Source: an uncultured Bacteroidia bacterium | GTDB taxonomy: Bacteria; Bacteroidota; Bacteroidia; Bacteroidales; UBA932 | Length of the DNA: 12,062 bases | Direction: 5' to 3' | NCBI GenBank assembly: GCA_902767465.1 | Contig: CACXHM010000198.1 | Coordinates: 1 to 12,062 of the forward strand | In this document: in pieces, positions 1-5,653 of the stretch | How positions within the stretch are numbered: position 1 is the first letter of the stretch | Layout of the letters: each line of letters starts with the position of its first letter | Notes under the pieces: model-generated | Told to the model about the DNA's origin: nothing | The model's database searches: none | Seen by the model: the letters and a program-made list of their open reading frames with translations, nothing else | Position numbers and translations under genes: made by a program

Positions 1-955
1 CTAGCTCCCCAACAGTGCCTCCGATAAGCGGGGCCTCTTCATTCTTGATATCAGCAGGAAGCACCTTTCCGGTAATGGGGTTTGATACCATCTTGAGATT
101 AAGATTGTCCCAATGATATGCATCAAGGGTCAGCCCGCCCGTTTTCTGTACACCGAGATCAAAGCTGAAAGAAATACGGCTCTTGATACTTGCAACCCGG
201 CCCCAGCCGATGCCAAAATAAGGACGAATGGCCTTGCCGGAAGAAAGATCAAAGGAAACGACACCGTCCTTGTCGGGGCTGATTTTTACAGATTCGCCTG
301 TACCATCCTCATTCTCAGTGAATTCTACAAAAAGGGTATTATACTGTCCTTCCTTTTCAGGGAACCTTTGATAAAGGGGATCATGCAAATCTGCGGAAAC
401 GCTGGCAAGCGTATTGGCGGTGATACCGACCAGACCGACAGTGAAGTGGAACGAATTCTTCTTTGAGGGATAAAGGTCTACGAAAGCATTGATATTGGGT
501 GTAATGACTGCCTTTGCGGTTAAGTTATCGAGATTCACCTCCCTGTCCGTGACACCGTCCTTAAACTTGTAAGAACCGAAGTCCCGTGTAAACGACAATG
601 CATAGATTGCATCCGGAACACCGACTGAATAGGTGCCCCTCACCGCCAGATGTCCTCCTATAGGAAGGCCTGCGGTAAAACTCAAACCATCGGTAACAGC
701 CACACCGGCCCCGATTCCAAGATGGTTGAAAAGACCGTACGAAGCTTCTTTCTTTTCTTTCTTCTCCTTGACGACCTTAACCTTTTTCTCTTTTTTTGCT
801 TTTTCTTTCTTGGTTATTTCTACAGCAGAGTCTTCTTCCTGCTGTACAACAGAGACACCGTTGTCCTCACCTTCTGTGGTGATTTCCTGAGCCGAGGCCT
901 TGACAGGGAAAACCATAAGGGCTGCGGAAAGGACCGCAATTGATAGTTTTTTCAT
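1..955 (-). CDS. Secreted, probable outer-membrane beta-barrel protein with Lys-rich linker (C-terminus cut by window edge)
   Basis: An open frame runs from ATG at 955 to the left edge with no stop, giving 318 residues. Residues 1-22 look like a Sec signal peptide: MKK, a hydrophobic core, then ASA before Q23 as a likely signal peptidase I site. No lipobox cysteine is seen. Residues 23-48 are acidic and polar, and 49-69 are a lysine/glutamate run with little else. From about 73 the protein alternates short beta-like segments rich in Gly, aromatic and hydrophobic residues (for example HLGIGAGVAV, LAVRGTYSVGV, IRPYFGIGWG), as in outer-membrane beta-barrels. The family is not recognised; role and strand count are unknown. 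The gene has its own -7 box at 986-993 and starts 78 nt after the acyltransferase stop. It has no Shine-Dalgarno. Being secreted is well supported; being a barrel is inferred from the residue pattern. Confidence 0.75.
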   Translation of the reverse strand, partial: MKKLSIAVLSAALMVFPVKASAQEITTEGEDNGVSVVQQEEDSAVEITKKEKAKKEKKVKVVKEKKEKKEASYGLFNHLGIGAGVAVTDGLSFTAGLPIGGHLAVRGTYSVGVPDAIYALSFTRDFGSYKFKDGVTDREVNLDNLTAKAVITPNINAFVDLYPSKKNSFHFTVGLVGITANTLASVSADLHDPLYQRFPEKEGQYNTLFVEFTENEDGTGESVKISPDKDGVVSFDLSSGKAIRPYFGIGWGRVASIKSRISFSFDLGVQKTGGLTLDAYHWDNLNLKMVSNPITGKVLPADIKNEEAPLIGGTVGEL

Positions 956-985
956 ATCGAGAATCAATTATGTATCTTATAGGTG

Positions 986-993
986 CAAATCTA
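986..993 (-). promoter_or_regulatory. Putative Bacteroidetes -7 promoter box for the barrel-protein gene
   Basis: The minus strand reads TAGATTTG, a full match to the Bacteroidetes primary sigma -7 consensus TAnnTTTG. It lies 30 nt before the ATG at 955, implying a leader of about 25 nt. No TTTG sits at the usual -33 distance (about 19-21 nt upstream), only a T-rich run. A TTTG at 1006-1009 is too close, at 12 nt. The assignment rests on the single box and its position. Confidence 0.45.
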
Positions 994-1033
994 TTAAAAA
1001 AAACACAAAAAAAGAATAAAAAAGGTAAAAATA

Positions 1034-2179
1034 CTACTTAATCCCATCGGCAGCTACCACAGGGTTGCCGTAAATGTGCAAAAAAATCTCGCGAAGAGCA
1101 TTCCTGTCCAGACGTTTTTCTGCTTTGGACAGTTTGTGTTCGGTATAATCCCGGAAGGCTGCAAGATCTGCGCTCGTGTACATGTCGGTAAAGCGGCTCT
1201 CCCCTGTCATAAGGTCATATGCCATATAATTTGTCTTCCAGAGTTTGTAGCCCTTGATGATTCTTTCGTCCAGAATACGGCGCAATGCCTGATAGCGGTC
1301 ATTCTTCTCATACCATGCACAACGGGTTATTTCGTTTGAGGATATAGGCTTGCCGACAGAAAGATGGATTCCTCCCTTCCATTGTCGGATACCGGTCAGG
1401 ATACTGTGCATGTCTTCAGTTTCCTTTTTATGATACTCGCCCGTAGTCTGCTTAATGAGTATCTCCCTGGCCTTGCGGATATCGCAAGGCTCATATTCAT
1501 AAGAAATCGACATTGGCACAATGTTCAGCTCGCTGAAATTTTCAAAGAAATCTTTGCCACCACTCATGTCGAACATCTTCAGTAAGCCCTGCTCCGTGAC
1601 GTCCAGACCATTCTTGGTGCGTCCTTCACGCTGCGCTATCCATACCGAACTCTTGCCTGAACTGACTTCCGAGCGGATGAAGCCCGACAAAACTTGTGAG
1701 GACAGATACATTTCCCTTGCAGAAATGCCGCGGATAACAGTAATCATCCTGTTGGATCTGAGCAGGGCTTCAACGACACCGTTGGCAAGCAGGTTGTTGC
1801 CGACGCAGATTTCCGTAAGAGGCACATTGTTCAGCATCAGCATCCATTGTGTAAGGGCCGGGTCAAGCACAATATCACGATGGTTGGATACTGCAAGAAA
1901 CTTCTTGTTTGCACCGAATTTACGAAGGTGTTCCACTCCATCATAGGTAAAACCGGATGAAGACCGGCCGACAACGACCGCAACAGCCTTGGCTACAATA
2001 GTATATTGAAAGTCATCCACCCCTTTGATCTGATTGAGCATGTCCTTGAGGGTAGCTGCCGGAAATTCCGGGAAGATAAACTTGCTGATTGCCGGCAACG
2101 CAGGATGCCTGGCGAGTTTGCGAAGAGCGGCAACCGCCTCTTCATCACTGTAAGGCCTTATATTTTCGATGTCTTCCAT
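1034..2179 (-). CDS. PlsC-like 1-acylglycerol-3-phosphate acyltransferase family protein
   Basis: This 381-residue protein has the block order of glycerolipid acyltransferases. Block I is SNHRDIVLD at 98-106, block III is REGRTK at 184-189, and block IV is the NIVPMSISY segment around Pro222. The family moves an acyl chain from acyl-ACP or acyl-CoA onto lysophosphatidate or a similar lipid at the inner membrane face. Block I is odd: the usual HX4D spacing is replaced by His100 with Asp102 and Asp106 (HXD and HX5D). There is no clear transmembrane helix. The C-terminal third (about 290-381) is not a recognised domain. It is longer than E. coli PlsC (about 245 residues) and shorter than PlsB. 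The ATG at 2179 overlaps the last 22 nt of queA, so it is likely translated from the queA mRNA. The exact acceptor lipid cannot be told from sequence. Confidence 0.8.
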   Translation of the reverse strand: MEDIENIRPYSDEEAVAALRKLARHPALPAISKFIFPEFPAATLKDMLNQIKGVDDFQYTIVAKAVAVVVGRSSSGFTYDGVEHLRKFGANKKFLAVSNHRDIVLDPALTQWMLMLNNVPLTEICVGNNLLANGVVEALLRSNRMITVIRGISAREMYLSSQVLSGFIRSEVSSGKSSVWIAQREGRTKNGLDVTEQGLLKMFDMSGGKDFFENFSELNIVPMSISYEYEPCDIRKAREILIKQTTGEYHKKETEDMHSILTGIRQWKGGIHLSVGKPISSNEITRCAWYEKNDRYQALRRILDERIIKGYKLWKTNYMAYDLMTGESRFTDMYTSADLAAFRDYTEHKLSKAEKRLDRNALREIFLHIYGNPVVAADGIK

Positions 2180-3372
2180 AATAATGAACTGTCGCCATAA
2201 CTGAGGAATCTGAAACCATGCGACAAGGCAAAGTTATAAATAGTTCGCCAATCTCCACCTACGAAGGCGGAAATCAGTAAAATAAGAGTACTTTCCGGCT
2301 GATGGAAGTTTGTTACCATCATATCCACTATGCGGAACTTAAAACCGGGAACGATGATTATCCTGGTACCAAGTTTTAGTTCTTCCATTTTCCTCTCCTC
2401 CAACCACCGTATAAGTGCTCCGAGAGCCTCTTTGGTAGAGTACGGATAATCCCTTTCATACGGGGCCCACTGTGAAATGTCTGCGGGAGCGCCATTTTCT
2501 ATTACGGACACACCGGCATAATAGAGCGATTCGAGCGTACGGACCGATGTGGTGCCAACGGCAATGCAGGGAACAGCGGCATCCATGATTCGACGAAGAA
2601 GGGACACTCTGATAGAAAATGGTTCGCGATGCATGGTATGTTCAGCAACTCTTGAACCTTTCACCGGCAGAAAAGTGCCCGCGCCGACATGGAGACAAAC
2701 ATTCTCTATATCAATATGTTTATCCCTGATCTTCTCAAGTACTTGTTCAGTAAAGTGAAGGCCGGCAGTAGGAGCTGCAACCGAACCCCTGATGCGAGCA
2801 TAGAGAGTTTGATATCTCTCAATATCGACGCTTTCAGTTTCTCTGTTCAGATATGGAGGAATCGGCACCTGACCGCATTCCTCAAGCACACGGGAAAAAG
2901 GAGCACCTCCCTCCCAAAAAAACTCCACGGTGCCAGTCCTGTCCTCTTTTGAGAGGAGTTTTGCGCTAAGTTTCATGGAGGAAAGAGTAGAATCCGCAGG
3001 ACAATCGAAAGACAGTGTATCACCTTTCCAACGCTTTACATTGCCGATTACGCACTTCCAACTGCAATGATCAGTTGCAGCGAAATTCGTATTGTATTCG
3101 GCAGGATTATCAGGCTCGAGGCAGAATATTTCGATATGCGCTCCAGATTCACGCCTGAAAAAAAGACGCGCAGGGACAACTCGAGTATCGTTAAATACCA
3201 TTATTGCTCTTTCTGGAAGAAAATCGGGCAGATTCTTGAAAATACTTTCAGAGATATTCCCACCTTTATATATGAGCAATTTGGAAGCATCACGTTGCGG
3301 CAAAGGATACTTTGCAATCTTATCCTCAGTCAAAGGATAATTGTAATCTTGAATGTTAATTTCCGGTATCAC
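2158..3372 (-). CDS. queA: S-adenosylmethionine:tRNA ribosyltransferase-isomerase QueA
   Basis: QueA transfers and isomerises the ribosyl group of SAM onto 7-aminomethyl-7-deazaguanine in the anticodon loop of tRNAs, making epoxyqueuosine in the cytoplasm. The 404-residue product carries the family blocks in order: FNDTRVVPARL at 60-70, CGQVPIPPYLNRE at 166-178, YQTLYAR then GSVAAPTAGLHF at 188-207, LHVGAGTFLPVK at 227-238, HTMHREPF at 245-252, GTTSVRTLESL at 273-283, TNFHQPESTL at 354-363 and SYGDSSLL at 391-398. The frame extends upstream to a TTG at 3417, but the extra 15 residues are hydrophobic and unlike the family. I start at GTG 3372, giving IPEINIQDYNYPL at the N-terminus; no ATG is available nearby. 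The acyltransferase gene overlaps its 3' end by 22 nt. A perfect -7 box lies just 4 nt before the GTG, suggesting a very short or absent leader. Confidence 0.95.
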   Translation of the reverse strand: MIPEINIQDYNYPLTEDKIAKYPLPQRDASKLLIYKGGNISESIFKNLPDFLPERAIMVFNDTRVVPARLFFRRESGAHIEIFCLEPDNPAEYNTNFAATDHCSWKCVIGNVKRWKGDTLSFDCPADSTLSSMKLSAKLLSKEDRTGTVEFFWEGGAPFSRVLEECGQVPIPPYLNRETESVDIERYQTLYARIRGSVAAPTAGLHFTEQVLEKIRDKHIDIENVCLHVGAGTFLPVKGSRVAEHTMHREPFSIRVSLLRRIMDAAVPCIAVGTTSVRTLESLYYAGVSVIENGAPADISQWAPYERDYPYSTKEALGALIRWLEERKMEELKLGTRIIIVPGFKFRIVDMMVTNFHQPESTLILLISAFVGGDWRTIYNFALSHGFRFLSYGDSSLLWKTSKI

Positions 3373-3376
3373 AATA

Positions 3377-3384
3377 CAAAAATA
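3377..3384 (-). promoter_or_regulatory. Putative -7 promoter box for queA (leaderless or near-leaderless)
   Basis: The minus strand reads TATTTTTG, a full match to TAnnTTTG, with only TATT between it and the GTG proposed as the queA start. Transcription would then begin at or within a base or two of the start codon. No good -33 TTTG is present at 19-21 nt. A second perfect minus-strand box (TATTTTTG, 3642-3649) could instead give a leader of about 265 nt, so the promoter choice is uncertain. Confidence 0.35.
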
Positions 3385-3461
3385 CAAATTAAATAATAAA
3401 GTTAATGTGACAACCAAAGACTGTTTCTGTTAGTACACATCTTTAAACTGTGTGTTTGCTT

Positions 3462-3475
3462 TTGTAAATTTACAA
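3462..3475. repeat. Perfect 14-bp palindrome TTGTAAATTTACAA
   Basis: The sequence equals its own reverse complement with no spacer. The half-site TTGTAAA or its complement also occurs at 3492-3498 and 3801-3807. It lies about 90-100 bp upstream of the queA start and could be an operator for a dimeric regulator. In so AT-rich a stretch a chance origin cannot be excluded. Confidence 0.4.
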
Positions 3476-3556
3476 TTATTTTGCCTGACAGTTTACAAAA
3501 ATTTCATAAAAATGTATAAGTAAAATTTATGTTAAATAAATTAATTTATATATATA

Positions 3557-3565
3557 TGATAATCA
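3557..3565. repeat. TGATnATCA dyad, copy 1
   Basis: TGATAATCA is a 9-bp dyad with one central base. It is the exact reverse complement of copy 2 at 3675-3683, with centres 118 bp apart. Together they resemble a pair of sites for a dimeric HTH regulator. Function is inferred only. Confidence 0.3.
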
Positions 3566-3674
3566 AAGAATTAAATATACTTAAATATAGTAATTATTAA
3601 GAATTGTTTTCTGCAATATGTATTCTGATAGCAAATAAAGGCAAAAATACTCTTGAAATGACATATATAATATC

Positions 3675-3683
3675 TGATTATCA
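3675..3683. repeat. TGATnATCA dyad, copy 2
   Basis: TGATTATCA is the reverse complement of the dyad at 3557-3565. It lies about 140 bp upstream of the HTH start codon and about 110 bp upstream of its -7 box. Paired identical dyads in one spacer would suit cooperative or looping binding, but nothing here proves binding. Confidence 0.3.
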
Positions 3684-3795
3684 ATATATTAATTTTTATT
3701 ATATAAAGTAATTTTTAGATATTATTGGCTATACTTTCAAGGGGTCTTGTGAATTGTTTACATAAATTACACTTGTTTATTTGGAAACATATTGC

Positions 3796-3803
3796 TATTT
3801 TTG
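3796..3803 (+). promoter_or_regulatory. Putative -7 promoter box for the HTH-cinA unit
   Basis: TATTTTTG matches TAnnTTTG fully and lies 19 nt before the ATG at 3823, giving a leader of about 14 nt. A -33-like CTTG (one mismatch to TTTG) at 3772-3775 stands 20 nt upstream, a suitable spacing. The box shares the 11-mer ATTTTTGTAAA (3797-3807), which is repeated in inverted form at 3492-3502. Placing the promoter here also argues against the upstream TTG at 3781 as the gene start. Confidence 0.5.
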
Positions 3804-3822
3804 TAAATCAAAGTTTAGAAAA

Positions 3823-4263
3823 ATGAATCTTCGTCTGCAACAGTTTTTGAACGCGGAAAGTCTCAGTCAGGCTGATTTCGCAGAAAGTATCGGAGTCGCA
3901 AGGGCCAGCGTGTCCCATATCTTAGCCGGAAGGAACAAACCAGGATTCGATTTCATACTCAATCTTGCACGGCGCTACCCTGCCCTGAACATCGACTGGT
4001 TCGTAACCGGACGAGGAAAAATGTATAAAACGGCTTCTGACGGAGCCAAGACGGCACTTCCGGAACTTGAAAACGTGCCGGTCCCTCAGCTGCTCTTCGA
4101 TGAATCGCCAAAGGATCCAGAAGTTGAAGCAACGCTTCCCAAGATTGAAATAAATTCTTTAGGCAAACCAAAACAAACGTCTAATAATAAGAGGGTTATA
4201 TCAAAAATTACCGTTTTTTATAACGACGGGACCTTCGAAGAATATTCCAAGCAAGTGGAATAA
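3823..4263 (+). CDS. XRE-family helix-turn-helix transcriptional regulator
   Basis: The 146-residue protein has an N-terminal Cro/C1-type helix-turn-helix at about residues 5-60. Its core is LSQADFAESIGVARASVSHI (14-33), followed by LAGRNKPGFDFI, and the segment ends with IDWFVTGRGKMYK. Residues 70-120 are a polar linker rich in Pro, Asp, Glu and Lys. A short tail around 125-141 (ISKITVFYNDGTFEEY) looks like a beta hairpin and is a feature I recall from Bacteroidetes relatives of this protein. The frame opens at TTG 3781, but those 14 residues overlap the -7 box, so ATG 3823 is chosen. cinA follows 18 nt downstream, which suggests co-transcription. Regulatory target and ligand are unknown; autoregulation through dyads in the upstream spacer is a reasonable guess. 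Membership of the HTH family is certain, its role is not. Confidence 0.88.
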   Translation: MNLRLQQFLNAESLSQADFAESIGVARASVSHILAGRNKPGFDFILNLARRYPALNIDWFVTGRGKMYKTASDGAKTALPELENVPVPQLLFDESPKDPEVEATLPKIEINSLGKPKQTSNNKRVISKITVFYNDGTFEEYSKQVE

Positions 4264-4281
4264 TTCGTAAATTAGCGCTGT

Positions 4282-5562
4282 ATGAAAACGACTACGGCTT
4301 CTATATGTACTATCGGCGACGAGATTCTGATCGGCCAGATAGTTGACACCAATTCCGCTATGATTTCCCGGGCACTCGGTGCTGCCGGCATAAGCGTCAC
4401 TCGCATGACATCCATTGCCGACAATAGGGAATCAATCATTACAGAGCTCTCCAATGAGCTGAAATACAACGATATAGTTATTTCTACAGGAGGTCTTGGC
4501 CCAACAAAGGACGATATCACGAAAGATGCTCTGGCAGAACTCTCCGGCAGCAGCGCCTATGTGCGGAATGCTGCCCAGGAGGCCATTATCCACCAGATCC
4601 TCGGTGCACGAGGGCTGGATGTGCTTGACATTAATCTGCAGCAGGCTATGGTCCCCGACAGCTGCGAGGTCATCCTTAACCGTCGTGGTACCGCCCCTAT
4701 AATGGTTTTCCGCTTCCCTGAGGGTAAGTTCGGCCATCCTGCGGCGCTTTATGCAATGCCAGGTGTCCCTTTCGAGACGGAGACTGCCCTTGGAGAGGTT
4801 ATCGAAGATATAAAGGCGCACTTTAAGCATAATGATATATATCACCGTACCATAATGACTTATGGCGTTGCAGAATCTGCCCTTTCAAAACAGATAGCCA
4901 AATGGGAGGATTCCCTCCCCTCAGACATGCATCTTGCATACCTGCCAAATCCCCTTACGGGCGTGCGCCTGCGCCTTTCCGTGTATAATGCAGATGAAGA
5001 TGCAAAAGAACGCGCTGATGCCCGTATCGAGGCTTTAAAGCCCCTTCTTGGACAGAATATGTATTCTGACAGGGATGACTGTCTGGAGGCTGTAATCGGA
5101 CGCCTTCTTAAAGGGAGTGGCAAGACCCTTAGTATTGCTGAATCCTGTACCGGAGGAGAGATTGCACACCTTATTACTTCCGTCTCAGGAGCCTCTGAAT
5201 ACTTCCTTGGATCAGTCACTTCATATGCCCCGGAAGTAAAACAAAAAGTATTGGGTGTCGGAGCTGATATCATCTCTTCAAAAGGTATAGTCAGCAGCGC
5301 TGTCGCAGAGGCAATGGCAAAGGGTGTCCGCGCACTTTTGGGCAGTACATATTCTCTTGCAACTACCGGTTGGGCGGACGCAACGGGAGATGAACATGAG
5401 CCGGCAGGCACAGTCTGGGTAGGTGTTAGCGGACCGTCCGGAACACATAGCAAGAGGTTCCATTATACCAATGCCAGGAAGATTAACATTGAGCGTTTTG
5501 CTGCGTCAGCACTTGATTTTTTGAGGAGAGAGATTGAAAAAGATGGAAATCAAGCTTATTAG
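4282..5562 (+). CDS. cinA: CinA-family protein: MoaB/MogA-like domain plus NMN deamidase (PncC-like) domain
   Basis: The 426-residue protein has the standard two-domain CinA build. The N-terminal molybdopterin-binding-like domain (about 4-175) has GDEILIGQIVDTNS at 12-25, STGGLGPTKDDITKDAL at 68-84, RRGTAP at 134-139 and MPGVPFETE at 159-167. The C-terminal domain (about 265-420) has AESCTGGEIA at 286-295, SYAPEVKQKVLGV at 314-326 and GIVSSAVAEAMAKGVR at 335-350. In bacteria that C-terminal domain commonly removes the amide of nicotinamide mononucleotide, salvaging it to NAD, and the N-terminal domain is linked to ADP-ribose hydrolysis in some members. Ser288, Tyr315 and Lys320 sit where the conserved Ser, Tyr and Lys are expected. 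The usual GIAGPxGG loop is replaced by GWADATGD at 363-370, so activity should not be assumed. It lies 18 nt after the HTH gene and ends before a shared terminator. Confidence 0.92.
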   Translation: MKTTTASICTIGDEILIGQIVDTNSAMISRALGAAGISVTRMTSIADNRESIITELSNELKYNDIVISTGGLGPTKDDITKDALAELSGSSAYVRNAAQEAIIHQILGARGLDVLDINLQQAMVPDSCEVILNRRGTAPIMVFRFPEGKFGHPAALYAMPGVPFETETALGEVIEDIKAHFKHNDIYHRTIMTYGVAESALSKQIAKWEDSLPSDMHLAYLPNPLTGVRLRLSVYNADEDAKERADARIEALKPLLGQNMYSDRDDCLEAVIGRLLKGSGKTLSIAESCTGGEIAHLITSVSGASEYFLGSVTSYAPEVKQKVLGVGADIISSKGIVSSAVAEAMAKGVRALLGSTYSLATTGWADATGDEHEPAGTVWVGVSGPSGTHSKRFHYTNARKINIERFAASALDFLRREIEKDGNQAY

Positions 5563-5585
5563 ATATAAATACCTGATTTATAAAG

Positions 5586-5628
5586 AAAGTAACAAAGCTG
5601 TTAATTAGTATAACAACTTTGTTACTTT
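5586..5628. terminator. Bidirectional intrinsic terminator between cinA and the dipeptidase gene
   Basis: Two 18-nt arms (5586-5603 and 5611-5628) pair as AAAGTAACAAAG, one C-A mismatch, then TGTTA, around a 7-nt loop. A T-rich stretch follows on the plus strand (TTTTACATTTTTG), and the A-rich left flank gives a T-rich tail on the minus strand. The hairpin lies 23 nt after the cinA stop and 25 nt after the dipeptidase stop, so it can serve both convergent units. Confidence 0.85.
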
Positions 5629-5653
5629 TACATTTTTGTACTATAAACAACGC

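Larger units (their letters stand above)
3373..3822. promoter_or_regulatory. AT-rich divergent regulatory spacer between queA and the HTH gene
   Basis: This 450-bp gap is far richer in A+T than its neighbours and holds no convincing gene or RNA. Visible in it are -7 boxes pointing both ways (minus 3377-3384 and 3642-3649; plus 3796-3803) and a perfect 14-bp palindrome at 3462-3475. That palindrome is flanked by 8-bp inverted repeats (TAAACTGT 3444-3451, ACAGTTTA 3488-3495). Two TGATnATCA dyads lie at 3557-3565 and 3675-3683. An 11-mer at 3492-3502 recurs in inverted form at 3797-3807. A loose dyad (GTGAATT 3749-3755, AATTACAC 3765-3772) lies just upstream of the HTH promoter. The length and divergent layout suggest a regulatory region, perhaps bound by the adjacent HTH protein; that is inference. 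Confidence 0.5.

Noticed and set aside
633..943. Two overlapping plus-strand frames with Phe/Leu/Ser-rich products that look like membrane proteins
   Set aside because: The hydrophobic look comes from reading the complement of the Lys-rich coding tract of the barrel-protein gene, whose signal peptide and promoter are on the minus strand.
994..1020. T-rich minus-strand run after the acyltransferase stop as a terminator
   Set aside because: No hairpin stands before the T run; it more likely belongs to the upstream part of the barrel-gene promoter.
3373..3480. preQ1 riboswitch upstream of queA
   Set aside because: queA can be under preQ1 control, but the minus-strand sequence shows no short GC-bearing stem, C-rich loop or A-rich pseudoknot tail of the known preQ1 classes.
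3529..3600. Small plus-strand frame of 23 codons in the AT-rich spacer
   Set aside because: The product is Ile/Leu/Asn/Tyr/Lys-rich as AT-rich DNA gives by chance, and no promoter is placed for it.
3780..3783. TTTG 12 nt before the HTH -7 box as a -33 element (same 12-nt spacing at 1006-1009 for the barrel gene)
   Set aside because: The Bacteroidetes -33 box should be about 19-21 nt from TAnnTTTG; 12 nt is too short and TTTG is frequent in T-rich DNA.
3781..3822. Upstream TTG start of the HTH gene adding 14 residues with two cysteines
   Set aside because: The extension overlaps a perfect -7 box; ATG 3823 begins exactly at the conserved HTH domain.
4860..5453. Minus-strand open frame of 197 codons inside cinA
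   Set aside because: It is antisense to conserved CinA motifs; the product is Ser/Arg/Pro-rich with no domain, as expected for a shadow frame.
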